Assembly: GCF_000499845.2 (NCBI RefSeq)
Contig: NC_023754.2
Coordinates: 28,969,869-29,033,868, forward strand
Length of the DNA stretch: 64,000 nt
Direction: 5' to 3'
DNA from: Phaseolus vulgaris
Taxonomy: Eukaryota > Streptophyta > Magnoliopsida > Fabales > Fabaceae
The position numbers and the translations under genes are program-made. The notes beneath the pieces were generated by a model. It was given only the letters and a program-made list of their open reading frames with translations, made no database searches and was not told the origin of the DNA. The stretch's first letter is position 1. Each line of letters starts with the position of its first letter. Shown one piece after another: positions 1 to 13,090 of this stretch.

Positions 1-2570
1 CATTTTTATAAAATTTAATAACAATTTAAAAAAATTATATATATTAAGAATTACATGATAGCTAATTTTTATTCGAAAATAACTTACGAATTATCAAATT
101 CATAATATATTTTTAAAAAATAGTATTTTGGATTAATAATTTTTAGATTATGTAATCTGAAATATATATTTTTTAAAATGATATTTTGGATTAAATAATT
201 CCAAAACTAATCGATGAAAAGGTTTTGGATTACATAACTTAAAACTTAATCTAATATTAAAAAATACTTATGGTTGAATTATGTAATCGGGCATCTGAAA
301 AACAAATTTTAAATTAAATAATCTAGAAGCCAATTACGAAAAATATTTTTAGATTATATGATTCGAAATATTACAGAAGAAATTTTTTTAATAACAAAAT
401 TTATGAAGGTGAGAAAATAACATATGGGGGTGCAGGAAGAAGCAGTCCTAAACTAGTCCCGAAGTCCACTTAAAGCCGAGACGAGGCCCAAAGCTAAAGA
501 CGAAACTGGAGAAAGCCCAAGACAGGCCCAACTAAAATGAAAGGATTTTGGTCTTGTTTTGGGAGTGGTCAACGAGAGCAGTGAAAAGCTTTGACGAGCA
601 TGAAAAGAAGAGAAAGGGTGCATCATTCACGTGACCCTTGCATGAGGCACCCACGCTCTCTTCCTTGACCCTTCTGATTCTTTCTGACCACACTGTTTGT
701 TACGCAAACGCCTTCGCACGTGTCAGCTGTACCATGCACGCGTGAGGGGTTCACATCACTGTACACTCCTTTTCTTTTTTTGGTACAACACTCTGCTTTC
801 ACCAACAGGATTTCCTTCTTAACCCATCTCAGCCGTTCATCATGGCGACAATCAGAGGGCCACATGTTGGGTTTGGGCCTCCAAAGGTCGACATACATGA
901 TAGTTCAGATTCTCGAGTATCACACAAAAAAAACATTATTCTATAGTATTATTATTATTATTATTATTATTATGGTAAGGTCAAAATATGAAAAATAAAA
1001 AAAGGTAATAAATAATGTGAGTGGTATTGTGGTTCTTAATGCAAAGGTTGGTGTGGTGGCAGATAGCATATGTTGAGGGAGACAGAATGCATATATTAAT
1101 ATTGTGTTGCATGTGCTTTCGATTTTGTTTTGTTCATTTCCTAAACTAAACCCTATTCCTATGTATGTGTGTGTGCATTTGCATGTTATAATGTTATAGC
1201 TCTACCTGAAAAACCTGCATCATTGGATTCATATTCTTTTCATACATCCTCTAATCTTCACTAATCTTTTCGACCATCATGGATCCTCCCATCTTTCACT
1301 TTATCTTCAATATTCAATTCAAACAAAATATTTTTCAACTCTCATACTTATACCATATATACATACACACTTTATTTATCTCATAATTTTAAAGACAACT
1401 CGATGTATTAGAGAAAGAAACAATATATAAATTGATATTGATATCGACTTTCAAATGATGTAGAATTATATTAACTTATAAAAAAAACCTTCTAGTCTAG
1501 ATCTAAATTAAACTACTAAATCTAATCTTCATTTGTATTTTAAAATAGATATAATTTATTTCTTTTGTACATGAGTGACCTTATTTTTCAAAAGAATAAA
1601 AACAAATGCATAAAAGGAATGCAAAACTAAAATAAAACAAAAAAACAAAAAATTAGAATTCTATATTCAAATAATCGAAACAATTGAAGATATTTGATGT
1701 AAAAATGTTTTCGCTGTAAATTTGAATTACGACTTTATTCAAGGTATTCAATAAAAAAACAGATAGAATGTATAATTTTTTATTTAAATTAGTAATTATA
1801 AAGATTTTCAATTTGAGTAAATGAAATATGTATCAATTAAGTTAAAATTTTAAAAAGTAAACAACTTCAATAAAATATACCGTTTTTGAGGAAAAGATTT
1901 TGACGATGATGCTAATAAAAACTAGATTTTCTAAATATATATATAAAGACATAATTTAAATATGGAAAAATTTAACTTTGAAAAAAAAACTAATTAACCT
2001 ATCATAATAACATAATATTTTAATTTAAAAATTTAATATAATTAAAATATTAATTTATGATATTGTTAAATGAATAGTTTCATTATTTAGATGTCAACTT
2101 ATTATATCACTCTTTAAATATACATAAAATTACGAATTTTTATTATTAATCTTTTACTGGTTTTCAAATGATATCAATTGCTAGAATGTAATTTTCTTTG
2201 AAGTATACAATGAAGTGTGTGAATACTGAAAGGAAAAAAAGTAAATCAAACAAAATTTGTCAATCATTCGTGAATTTATGATGGATGAATATGTTAACCT
2301 TTTTTGCTAAGACTTGAATAATATTTTAGTGATAAATAAAAGTTAATTAATTCTCTAAAGACAGTGAAAGAACAAATAAAAAAAAAAGTAAAACAAATCT
2401 GAAAGGGTAAAAATATTTTTATTAGGATTTTATCCAGACAGAGAAACAAAAGACAGGGTCCTAAATCCAAATTCCAAAGTTTCTCCTTTTTTACACGGGG
2501 CAGCCACCCCCACATGTTTGCTTCTTTCTCTCTCTTGAATGCTCAAATTAACAGTGCTGAGTTGAGAACT
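1..2570. other. Intergenic AT-rich region, no gene recognised
   Basis: No convincing coding exon is visible. The stretch at about 430-900 is less AT-rich than its surroundings. It contains AGGCCCA at 484-490 and 524-530, TGGGCCT near 867, and CACGTG-type cores near 629 and 717, as plant promoters often do. The short open frames overlapping it on both strands show no family resemblance. The rest, about 900-2570, is AT-rich with homopolymer runs and one TTA microsatellite. Confidence 0.6.
947..973. repeat. TTA trinucleotide microsatellite
   Basis: About nine consecutive ATT/TTA units are read directly from the sequence. They lie in non-coding DNA. Confidence 0.9.
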
Positions 2571-2572
2571 GC

Positions 2573-2578
2573 TATAAA
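2573..2578 (+). promoter_or_regulatory. Candidate TATA box of the small membrane-protein gene
   Basis: TATAAA lies in the context GCTATAAAGCC, about 200 bases upstream of the ATG at 2779. A pyrimidine-rich, TCTC-rich stretch follows at about 2606-2660, typical of a plant 5' leader. The motif and spacing are seen; promoter activity is inferred. Confidence 0.5.
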
Positions 2579-2778
2579 GCCAATCCTTAACCTGTAGTAC
2601 TCACCGTCTTCTTCTGTGGCTGCACTGCACCACTTCTGCATCTCTCTCTCCTTCTCTCGTGTTCTTCTTCAACTACAAAAAATAGATACTCCATACTCAC
2701 CAATGCCAAAAACTCAAACGTGAACAGAAGCCAACTTGTCCAGAATGGTAAAACAGAGTTAAGCAAATCAAAGGAAGA

Positions 2779-5700
2779 ATGGTGAGAGAGCATAATAGCA
2801 TAAGCAGTGGATGGCCTCCAATAGGGGCCCCACTGAACGTGCAGAGAGATGAATATGATCAGCATTGGAGCAGCAGCTTCGATAGTTCAGTGAATGCTGT
2901 TTCTTTTGGCTTTGTTGCCACTGCGATTCTCATTTCTATGTTCTTAGTCATGGCCATCTTTGAAAGGTTCCTCAAACCCGCCTCGCCGCCCCTGTTGCCG
3001 TCAGGCGACTGGAACCGTCGCCGGAGCTCCCAGATGGCCTTCAATGGGAAGCTTTCCCACCGTTCACCGAAAGTGAGTGCTCAAAAACTCATCTTTTCAT
3101 GGGGTGTGCTGCGTGAGTGTTCACTGCTCATTACAGTTTCATGACAATGTGAAAGCCTTTAACTTTTTTGCTTTTTGGCCTGGCTCTTCCGTTTTCCTGT
3201 TCTTAATGGTGGACACACAGTGCCTTCCTTGTTGAATGTTACTGTTTCTTGGTTTTCTCTCTTTTTCTTTCTTTTTCAAGTTTTCCCTCAACTAAACAGA
3301 AGAGAAAAAAATGAATGATTTTCTCTTTGTTCTTCCACTTCAGGAGGCTTTTAATTTGGGTAGTTATTTTGGTTTTTGGACTAGTGATGATTACTTATCT
3401 GACATAAAGCTTCTTCTACCTAATTTTGTTGTTGTTTCTAGGTTGCTTTTTTCTCTCTTCTTTGCTACTTGATTATTACCACTCCCGTAAATTAGCTTTT
3501 ACTTCCAACAATATATTAGAATAATGGTTTTTCTTAATGAGGACTACCGTTTTTCTACTGAATTCTTCTGCTACTGTCCAATTGACCAATTCAAGATGCT
3601 TCTGACACGTTCCTCATCATCTCTGACACTGTTATCCTTCGGAATTATACATTCTTGATCTCTTATTTAGACCTTCTCTGCATTTTCTTGTTCCACTGGC
3701 TCTCATATTCTCATCCAACTCTATGGTCTTCCGTTACAGATTTTCTTGGCCTGAGACTGGAGGGTGTTCTTCTTTCATCCTTAAATAGACCTAACCATGC
3801 TTATGCTTTTCTTCACTTTGGAGAAGCAATACACTAATAGTTTACCGTGTTTTAGCCTTATAGCCTCTTCGTGATTTATCCTTAAATTTATCTTTCAAAA
3901 AAAGGGGAAATCTTGCAAAATCTGAATTTAGTATCAGACGAACATTTTTCTCCCTTTGTTTTTTTGGTTATTTGAACTTAGGAACTCTAGCATAACCCCA
4001 CACCAAGTTTTTTCATTTCATTATCCTTGCATTTACACGTACAGTCAAATACCTTAATTATGAGTAGACTTTGTTGTCCTCTGCTTTTTATGAGGACATG
4101 GTCCTCTGTACATGTTTTCTGTAAACATTGGTCCCTAGCCACGGGTATTTTGGACTTATTTATCCATCTCTGTGTCGGAGTTGAGACCCACATTGTTGTT
4201 TTTGACACTCAACTGGACCATCACCTCCAATCTTCAATAATACCGTACATGGCCAGTGTTTGTGGTCTTCGACAGATTGTAGACCAAAGTTAAACTTACT
4301 ATGGTCTTCTTGTACTTGCCATTAATTGCCTATCCTAGTAGCCACTAATTCAGAAGGTAATCACACTTTCTTTCTTAGACATTAGCCAATAACTTTTTTC
4401 TTTAATATTTTATACTTAGCTTTCATATGATGAGCTAGAACCAAGCAAAAATTGTGTTGCCTACTCAATGCCATTACTTTAGAGGAACACTCCAGGCCCA
4501 CCTACTTATCCAACCCCGCTGTTCTGTTGGAGGGCACCAACTTGATTAGGACATTGGCTGTAGAGTTGTTTCTCTCAACTTTAACAAAATCATTAATGTG
4601 ATTCCCCCAGTACTAGCCAATGAAGTTTTGAATGCAAAAAGTCCACAAGTAATATAAATTGAATGCATTTGTTTGGCATTTGAATTACATTTGGAATTTC
4701 ATTGTGGTGTTAATGGAAGATAGAATATGGGATTTTAAAGAACATGCTTTTGCAATTAGGCAGACGTCAGGGATTCTTTTTATTGTTTATGGTAATGATG
4801 CCACTCAGGCACTCTTAGACCACGTGAGTATGATTTTTCTTATTAATGAAGTCATGATATAAAAGTCACTTCAACATCACAGCCACTGATTATGCCGTGT
4901 GGAAAATAGATTAGAGCTGAATCAGACCAAAGGTTAGAAATACTGATTTGGATTCTTGAATGGCTAGTTGAAAATACAAGTGATCCAAAATATCTTCTTG
5001 GGACGTGGAGTCTTTGCGTTTGCCAGTATCTGTGTCTAGTAATTTTAAGCTAGCCAACTTCAATATTTTTCAGTTATGGATATACAAAACATATAATCCA
5101 AAGGCAAAATACTATGTTTTTTTGGATCCGTAATCTATCTAGGTGGACAAATTTAATCTCTTTTATTTTATATTTTGTTAAAAGTCAAATGTATGATACG
5201 ATGTTGGATGATGTTGGTGCCTCATACAACCAACTTGTGCAGATTGGAAGAAAAGAGAAATAGCACTGTTGGGTTCAATGAATGTGTTGTCTCTGTTGTT
5301 TATTTTTATTTCATTTTATACGTTAGTGAGGTCCATCAAGTGAAGATTCCGAGTACATTGTAAATCTTATATTTTCATAACTTCAACTTCTTTGGTGATT
5401 GATGGGATGCATATCACTAGCCTGGCCTTGGTTTGTAAGTTTAGTATCAGATGCAAATTATTTAGCAGCAAAATTTTGTTTAATCACTGTTTCTTTTAAT
5501 CACAGTTTAGGGGTGGGTCATTAGTGTTTTAGTTTTACTTTTTCCTTGCAGACATTTTACTGTTCTCATTTTTACCAGCCAATTTCTCTTAGAAACTCTT
5601 ACAGTTTGCTTATTGTTTTGAAAATAATCTGGAAATAGTATTGTCGCTGTTACTTTACCATGTTGATGATTGCAGGCATTAAATTGTTTTCTTTTTTTTA

Positions 5701-6416
5701 CCAGTAAATATTTATATAACAAAATCAGAGCACTTGGGTGCTCCAATCCTTTTATAATAATATACATAGGTTTGGACTGAGAACTCAGAGCCTCCAATCC
5801 CTTTTCAAAAGCAAGGACTAAACACTGCATTGCAGACAGCCAACCATATGGCATTAAATTGCTTGACCTTAAAAAGAAGTCTTGTGGTTTTCAACAAGAC
5901 ATTTAATGTTATTGCCTTCAATTTGAGATGTGATGTTGAAAGCAATGAGTTTAGGAAGAACTTTGATAAATATAAAAGCATTTGTTGCTTTTCTCCCAAG
6001 TTTGCAGTGGACAATGATTTGTCAAGCCCTTTCTTGTGTGATTTCTGGTCCACTTGTGTAAAGCAACTCATTTATTCCAACTATGCTGGATATAACAGTT
6101 CAATTCACCTATTTTAGAAAGATAATTTATTTTAGTTGTAAAAGTTTTTTCTATTCTAAACATCTAAACCAATGATGTTCTAACTTCACTGTCTAGTTGG
6201 TATTTCATCAATTCATTGAAATTTCTCTAATTTGTACAGATGAGTTTGTATGCAAGCTGGGTTTCAGTTTTAATGCCTGGAGATGAGACTCCTTCGTTCA
6301 TCGCTCATCCTGCTCCTGCACCATGTTGCCCTGAACGGATATCATGGCCTCCCCATCAACATAGCTCGTTACCTTATTCCACTCACAACCCCATGTCTAA
6401 TATCAACCAAGTATAA
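2779..6416 (+). CDS. Small plant membrane protein of unknown function (two exons)
   Basis: Two exons join in frame: 2779-3072 (98 codons, donor AAA|GTGAGT) and 6240-6416 (58 codons plus TAA, acceptor TTTGTACAG), giving 156 aa. Residues about 41-62 (AVSFGFVATAILISMFLVMA) form one predicted transmembrane helix. It is preceded by a polar N-terminus containing GWPPIGAPLN and followed by a basic stretch with NRRRSS. Exon 2 encodes YASWVSVLMPGDETPSF and then a Pro/His-rich tail with APAPCCPERISWPP. I recall this C-terminal block as conserved in small uncharacterised plant proteins, sometimes labelled hydroxyproline-rich; no biochemical function is known to me. The phase-0 intron is about 3.2 kb, nearly seven times the coding length. 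Frame continuity across the splice and the resemblance of exon 2 to the family support the model; the function is unassigned. Confidence 0.82.
3073..6239 (+). other. Long intron of the small membrane-protein gene
   Basis: This 3.17-kb intron starts GTGAGT and ends TTTGTACAG. Several open frames of 60-115 codons occur on both strands, but none resembles a known protein or shows start and splice signals. I treat it as intronic. No clear transposon ends were seen. Confidence 0.6.
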
Positions 6417-7241
6417 TGAGAATTCGGTTTAACAAGGTTATGCAATGTGCATGTTACATGAAGGAATTTTATGTGAAGAAAATAGACTTGCTATTGTAGA
6501 AGCTTTCTTTACAAGCATATAGCATACCATGTACATAGAATTTAGCTTAGTGCAAATTGGTTTGGCAATGAAGCTTTGGATCAGTGGTTGTAAATGCATG
6601 GAATGTTGTGCAGAAAACAAAGGAAACCTCTTTATCGTGCACACAAACAAAGACCATACTTAGTTTAGCATGATGAAAACGCACGCGTAAAATCAAATAA
6701 TAGTGACTCTGATAATGACACGTGAATAGGCTTTAGCATGATTGTGAGTTTGGTGGTTGGACCTAAATTGACATGGAACCATCGGGTGTGTAGTAATGAT
6801 TATGTTGCCGAAATTCTTGGATGCTGCAAAATCTCACTATATCATGCACCTTATTCATCCTCCTTGGGTCTGTCGGAGATTTTGGTCGCTTAAACAACTC
6901 TTAATATATCAGTCTTTGATTCTATAAACTTTGAGTTTGAAAAAAAAGCAAGCTAATAAAGAAAAATGATTTCATTCTGTGTTTGTTATACTCTAATCTA
7001 ATGTTCCGTATTGGATCGATCACGGGTCAATTTCACATATGATTGCACTTTGTTGTTCTTTTGAATGAATGATTGCACTTTGTTGGTGTTCACAAGTCAC
7101 AATCACAACAACCTATACATTTTGTATTGGACACTATAAGGGGCTTCTCAGAAACCAACCAACCACTCCGTTTCCGTGCATTAGGCTTTTCCGATTGGGC
7201 TAAACAGGGAATTTTCTATTGGGCCTGTCAAAACTATTAAA

Positions 7242-7556
7242 GGGTGTTTCTCCTGCACCCCAACAAATGGCTTCCTGTACCCATCATTTTCAGAAAATAC
7301 CATTTTACCCCTTTTAAAAATGCATTGCTATTTCTGGAACATACTTTCCAAAATACATTTTATGAATTCTGGATCTAACATTCTGGAAATTAAAAAAATG
7401 TGATTGAAATGGTTTTTTTTTTCTTCTAAATTCCTATTATTCCGGAAACACTTTTGTTTATGAAACTCCTATTTTGAAATTATCCAAAATTATCTTAGTA
7501 TTTGAAAGAATGTAGGGTGCAAGAATAAAAGTGTAGGGTTGGAGGAAAAAATACCC
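7242..7556. mobile_element. Mutator-like MITE with 9-bp target duplication
   Basis: The 315-bp segment is bounded by the perfect 9-bp direct repeat ACTATTAAA at 7233-7241 and 7557-7565. Its ends are imperfect inverted repeats: GGGTGTTTCTCCTGCACCC on the left, against GGGTATTTTTTCCTCC read inward from the right. A 9-bp duplication is typical of Mutator-superfamily insertions. There is no coding capacity, so it is a non-autonomous miniature element. Confidence 0.75.
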
Positions 7557-9414
7557 ACTATTAAAACTAGAGACTAAAACTAAAATCTAAAAAATTGACA
7601 AGAACTAAAAGTATCCTTAATCACATACTTAGGATGATTTACTGTGGATCTAAATTTATATTTTTAAAATGTAAATATCTAATTAAAAAGTAAATGAACA
7701 GTTAGTTCTTTTTGGACGTTTACTCCAATTTTCTAAAATAAAACATTATTCTCAAATTTAAACTATAATTTTCTTTTTTTTCCAAAAAAATTCACATATC
7801 CTCCTTATTTTTTACTAGTCCCTCCTTCATAGGAAGTGAAGTAGTTAACCATTATTTTCATTGTTATCATAAGTTTGGCTCTTGTAGACCCTCCATTATT
7901 GGAATAAGTTGACCCTTAACTATGAAAATAATAATAATTTTAAAAGAGTATGAAAACAATTACTCTTAGCACATGATTTTTGGATAATATGTTAGATTTT
8001 ATGGTGATATTTAACGTGAAGTTTTATAAAAAAAATAGTTAAATATATTTTTCATCTCTGTACTATAACTTGTGATTTTCGTTTTTGGTTTAAATGATTA
8101 GTGTTTGTTGTGTAAAAATAATTAAAATAGATATGTGAAATTTGTTTAATTTAAAGTTCATCTTCATTAACCTATTGAAATTAAATACAAAAATCTTTGT
8201 CTCTAATAAAAATAACAATATTTAAAAAAAAATATTACTCATTTAAATCATTTTTATATTATATGTATTTGATTGGTATAAAATTTGAACTAAAATAAAA
8301 ATAATTTTGTGTGATAATACAAACACCAAAAATATATTTATACTATAAAAAATACTATCAAAATTTAACGTCAAATCCAAATCAAAGAATAAAGAAATTA
8401 AAGCCGTGTTGTGTTGCGCAATATTTGGCCAAGGAAATCGCAAGTTTTACAAAAATCCAAAAATAAATTTCTTAAAAATGAAATCACGTTCTTTCATTTA
8501 TTTTTTATTTGAAAATTTGTTCAACTATGGTGGACTAGTTCCTGTAAGCTGACACAATTTGTCTCCCTAAGTCAAATAACATTTATTTGTGCATGTGTCA
8601 TGCATTACGCCTTTTTATTTGTTATTCCTGAATATCTTTCTGTGTATATTTTAAGAGTGATAAATTTGTAATTTTCACTTTTTTGTTTTATTTTATTTTA
8701 TCAACTTATTTTCATCTCGTATATTTCTCTCTTTTCAATAAAATAAAGTATAAAATTTATAGCTTTTATCATAAGAAATATATTTTTTATTAGATTGGAT
8801 GATTTTATAATAAAATAATATATCTAGTTATGATTTCATTTCAAAGGCATAGATCCAAGTATATCATATTTTCCAAGACATTGTATTCATAACTGTATTG
8901 AAATATATTATTAAGCCACAGACAAAATGCATAGTTCTAGAGACATGCGCATGTCATTAGATTTTGCATGAAGAATTTTGTGCTAATGATTAATAAAACT
9001 AGAAAGAAATAATATAAATTATTCTTACTTGTTTTAATATACGAGAGCGTGGAAGAAAATAAATGAGAAACATTATGAAAAGATAATTTTATATATAATT
9101 AAATTTAAATAAAATAAAAATTAAAGTTTTAAACATAATTTCAATTCAATAATACGATGAAACACGTGTCACAATTAAGATGCATTTAACTACTTTATAT
9201 TTATTTAATTGTTAATTAAAATAACTTAAAAGTAACTATTTTAAAAATAATTAACTTTTTATGAACTGAACCTGATTTATTAGATAGGTTATAGAAGTGC
9301 TAATTTTTCATAGTTTTTCAATTAGTTTGATTTATAATTTTGTTAGCTTCTAAATATGATATAAATATGATAGGTTCTTATCAAAATTGGAAAGTGCAAT
9401 TTCGTGAAAATTGA

Positions 9415-10096
9415 GGGTGTGTTTGTTTTGGGGGTGATGGAGGTTGAGGGTGAGGGTGAATGAATGTCACTCTTGTTTGATTCTATGAGAGGGGGAGGTT
9501 GAGGGTGAGAGTGAGTGGAGAGTTGAAGGTATTTAGGATCCTCTCATAATTGAAGAGAAATGAGAGTCGAACGAGATAAAAAGACTATTGTGCCCTTCAT
9601 ATAATAATATTAATAATTAAAATTATTATTATTAATAATTTTATGCTAACATAATATATTTTAAAGAATTATAAATAATATTAAAATTATCTAAATAAAA
9701 TAACTTAAGTAACAAAATTAATTTAAATTAATAAAATGAAAAATAATAAAATTATACTTACATTTAAAATTATATTTAATTATTTCTTTGAATTTTACAT
9801 TTTTTTTCTTTTATTTATAAATGAAACTTTAAATTATTTTAACTAACTAAAATATGCACAAAATTAATAATTATTTATTCTTTTTTTATATATAAGGTAA
9901 ATTTATAATCTTACAATTTACACTATTCAAAATAATTTAAAATACTCTTATAATCATTACATCACTCACGTATGTCAATAAACTTTCTTCACACATCCAC
10001 TATAACATACCCTAATCCAAACACACAATTTTTTTTCACACTTTCTTCTCACACTCTCACGCCCTCAACTTTCCACTTCCCAATCCAAACAAAGTC
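9415..10096 (-). mobile_element. Harbinger/Tourist-like non-autonomous element, copy 1
   Basis: The 682-bp element is flanked by TGA on both sides (9412-9414 and 10097-10099). Its ends are inverted repeats containing TGTTTG: GGGTGTGTTTGTTTTGG on the left, against GACTTTGTTTGGATTGG read inward from the right. Subterminal DNA is rich in GAGGGTGAGGGTG-type sequence, and the core is almost pure AT. Read on the minus strand, its first 350 bases match the first 300 bases of the element at 22768, so the two are one family inserted in opposite orientation. It has no coding capacity. The superfamily is inferred from the 3-bp duplication and TIR style. Confidence 0.68.
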
Positions 10097-12346
10097 TGAG
10101 TGTTTCTTTTAGTTGATTTTCGATGAGAGAGATATTCACCTGTAAAAAAAACTCTCTAATGCTCAATTCAGTAGGAACACAAAGATGATAATAATAAATT
10201 TTTAATAATACTTTTTTCATGTGATGACAAATGATTGTTATTATTTGAAGTGTCTCAGATATCAAATAGTATAATGATGTATAACATAAAAGTTTTTTAT
10301 ATAAAAAAAAACATGCGTAGAATATGTTTTAATTCTAAAATTTAAATAATTATTAAAAGTGTATAATTATATTGCATTTCTTTTAATATAAACTAAAAAT
10401 ATTTAATATTACTAGTTTAAATAAACAAAATAAATTTATATTTGTTTATGATAAAAATTGAATCTTAAAATCTATTTTTAGTATGATATTATTTATGTAG
10501 GTAACATTAATAAACTCCTCTCATTTCAATGTGTATTTAATCCATAATTCATAATTATTGAAACTTTATAAGAGTGACTTATTGTTTATATTTCATCATC
10601 TGAATAAAGATTTGCCTTATAGAAAAATGTTAGATTTTATTTGAAAACGTTTATTTTTTAATAATATTTATCACCCTCTAAATTAGAATAAAGCGAATGA
10701 ATTAGTTTTTTTAAGTTGACTTCTCAAAAGTATCCATCTCTGTATATTTATAGTGTGAAAACTTTTATCATCTTAATGTGACGTTAGTAATATAATTTTC
10801 ATGAAAGATTTTTTTTACTGGTGATCTGGTTTAAAAATCTTTTAATTCTTAGTTTATACATTGATTGTGTTTTGTCCTATAAAATATCTTTTTTTTTTAT
10901 ATATAGAATTAATTATTTTACTCATAAGAGTGTATTTGGTTACAGTTGTGATTCGAATACAGTTTAAGTATTTTTATTGTTTGAGAAGTGATATATTGAC
11001 AACTTGCACTAGTCTACAACTTCATTTTTTTACCTCAAATATCAGTTTTTGCATGAAATGACAAAATACTCTTTCTTCATATCATCAATGACAAGTTTTA
11101 TATTGAAGGAGGTTATCAATGTATCATTATTGTCATTGCTTTTTACTATATTGCTTTATTTAGAGGCTGACATATGAATTAACATGGGTTGATTTTTAAA
11201 ACTAGTTAATACAAATTTTTTTCAATAAATTTAAACTTGTAGTAGTGAAATAGAAAAATTAAGGTATGATTGGAAAATAAGAGAATGTAGTGTTTTTTAT
11301 GGAATGCATTACCCTCAGTAACATAAATTAGCTATTCACCTTTAAAGTTCTCATAATACAAGTTGATTTGAACTTTTATTTTTAATGTTACTGTTTTTGG
11401 GGAGATGAGTTCATGTGTTTTTTTTTTTATGTGTAATTATTTGTAATGTTAATCGGTCACAAAGAAAAAAAATGACATGTATTTAAATCAATAAAAACAT
11501 AATTTTTTTTAAAGAAAAATATGATGATTATAGTGAATATGAAAAGGAAGTAAGAGTATTCCTTGAAAGTCACTATCTATGGATTTCCTTGTCTCATTGT
11601 TTTAGATTGTTTTTTATAAGACATAACCATATTTAATAACATTATCTTGTAATAAAAACAATTATCAAAATAATAGTGTGATATTGCGATAGGATTTAAT
11701 TTGGACTAATTAAGTTAATAATGTGGAGATAAAGTTGTACCGTATTTGAATCAAAATTTCCAATAGCTTATTTAACAAAGAATTACATTAATTATACAAT
11801 AAATTTAATTATCAAATAATTATATTGATTGTGTGATAATAGGATCGATTATGATATGATTTAATTGTGTAAATTATGAAATATCTCAGTTAATTTTGAG
11901 AAGTGAACTTTTTGGCCTATTGAAGCGTTTCACTTTCAGAAAATTTGGTACAGACTGAATCATATATGGCAGAAACGCAATCTTCCAAACCTGCCAATAG
12001 GTGAAGCAGAAGAAAAATGTACTCACAGGGGTAGAAAAAAAAGAGAGAAAAAAGCACTTTTCTTTTTTAGTTTTCACCATTTACGTATTCAACTTATCCA
12101 AAACCACCCTTTCCTTTCCCTCCCATCATAACTCATGTCCTACAATTGACCATTGACTTCTTCTATTTACACCTTCCTACACCCAATTAAAGCACTTACC
12201 AATTACTTCAGACACCACTGACTAAACAAAGTACTACACAATTAATACTAGTATCAGTTACTAATAATCACTAACAGTAATAACTACTATAACTTCACTA
12301 CTAATTTCACTAACTCCATGTGCCGTCGCCGCCACAATTCGCTTCT

Positions 12347-13090
12347 CTACAGAAATATGAAGCATTCCAACGACACAAGTGGGTTTTCTAGTGACTCGTT
12401 AGCCGAAGAAGGCCATTTACCCTCCATGTTCCAATTCTCCATTTTCCGGCCACCGCTCTCCGCCGCCGCCGTTCTGATCCGGGCGGGTGATTGATTTGTT
12501 CTCCTTGCCGACGGACTACGACCCACGATGGATCTAGCTGACACGCTGTCGGTGCGGGTGGACGGCGATCTGGATCGACGGCCGGAATTCTCGCCGGCGT
12601 CTCGTCGGCGAGGTTGGTTACCACTTACCCCATTGCCCATTTGAACAACTCTCACCGACCCAGCATTTCTTCTCCCCGGAGACTGCTCCGGCCTCCTTGC
12701 CGGGGACTTCCCCGCCGTTCTTTCCCTTCGGGTCCCGAGTTCGCCGGAAAAGGAGCGCGCTTTACGAATCTCCGCCGGAGATCCGTTGACCTTCTGACGC
12801 GCTTCTTCGTCGGCGAGCGTGGAGACGCTCTCGCTCACACTGCAAACTTCAGAAACCTCAGAGATCTCTTCGGGCTTGATGAATAGCTTCTCCTTCTCGT
12901 TCTTAACTTTGGTCTCGGTGGGCTTCTCCGCGTCGAATTTGGGCTTCCATTTGGGTGTTTCTGACAACACTTCCTTCACCGTTTCTTCCTCCGGTGGCGG
13001 TGCTCTGTTTTCTGAACCTTTGGCATTAGATCTTGGTGGTGTCTCACAAGGCGAAGAATAAGATCTGTTGGAACTGACACAGCATCCCAT
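12347..13090 (-). CDS. MGCC N-acylated Ser/Arg-rich plant protein
   Basis: One exon of 247 aa, with ATG at 13090-13088 and TAG at 12349-12347. The frame stays open 79 codons further upstream, but that part reads like translated leader, so I start at MGCCVSS. Gly2 followed by Cys3-Cys4 is a classic N-myristoylation plus palmitoylation signal, pointing to membrane attachment. The middle is acidic and Lys-rich (EEISEVSEVCSVSESVS). The second half is Arg/Ser/Pro-rich with repeated SPAR, SPGRR and RSPS motifs, so it is probably disordered and phosphorylated. The tail is NPLVSLECFIFL, which I recall as recurrent in legume relatives. Such proteins are often auto-named 'serine/arginine repetitive matrix protein-like', but with this N-terminus a splicing role is doubtful. 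The gene is notably GC-rich for the window. Confidence 0.85.
   Translation of the reverse strand: MGCCVSSNRSYSSPCETPPRSNAKGSENRAPPPEEETVKEVLSETPKWKPKFDAEKPTETKVKNEKEKLFIKPEEISEVSEVCSVSESVSTLADEEARQKVNGSPAEIRKARSFSGELGTRRERTAGKSPARRPEQSPGRRNAGSVRVVQMGNGVSGNQPRRRDAGENSGRRSRSPSTRTDSVSARSIVGRSPSARRTNQSPARIRTAAAESGGRKMENWNMEGKWPSSANESLENPLVSLECFIFL

Larger units (their letters stand above)
6417..12346. other. Intergenic region with MITEs, no gene recognised
   Basis: About 5.9 kb of AT-rich DNA separates the 3' end of the small membrane-protein gene from the convergent MGCC-protein gene. It contains a Mutator-like MITE (7242-7556) and a Harbinger/Tourist-like element (9415-10096), listed separately. 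TGGGC-type motifs lie at about 7196-7226. A 16-base direct repeat, TGATTGCACTTTGTTG, occurs twice between 7037 and 7085. Small open frames such as the one at 11886-12080 have no support. Confidence 0.55.

Noticed and set aside
5507..6117. Overlapping open frames of 88-115 codons on both strands
   Set aside because: They lie in the long intron of the small membrane-protein gene, overlap each other and match no family I know.
12388..13061. Several open frames overlapping the MGCC gene in other frames
   Set aside because: They are shadow frames of a GC-rich exon; the MGCC frame alone has sensible composition and a known N-terminal motif.
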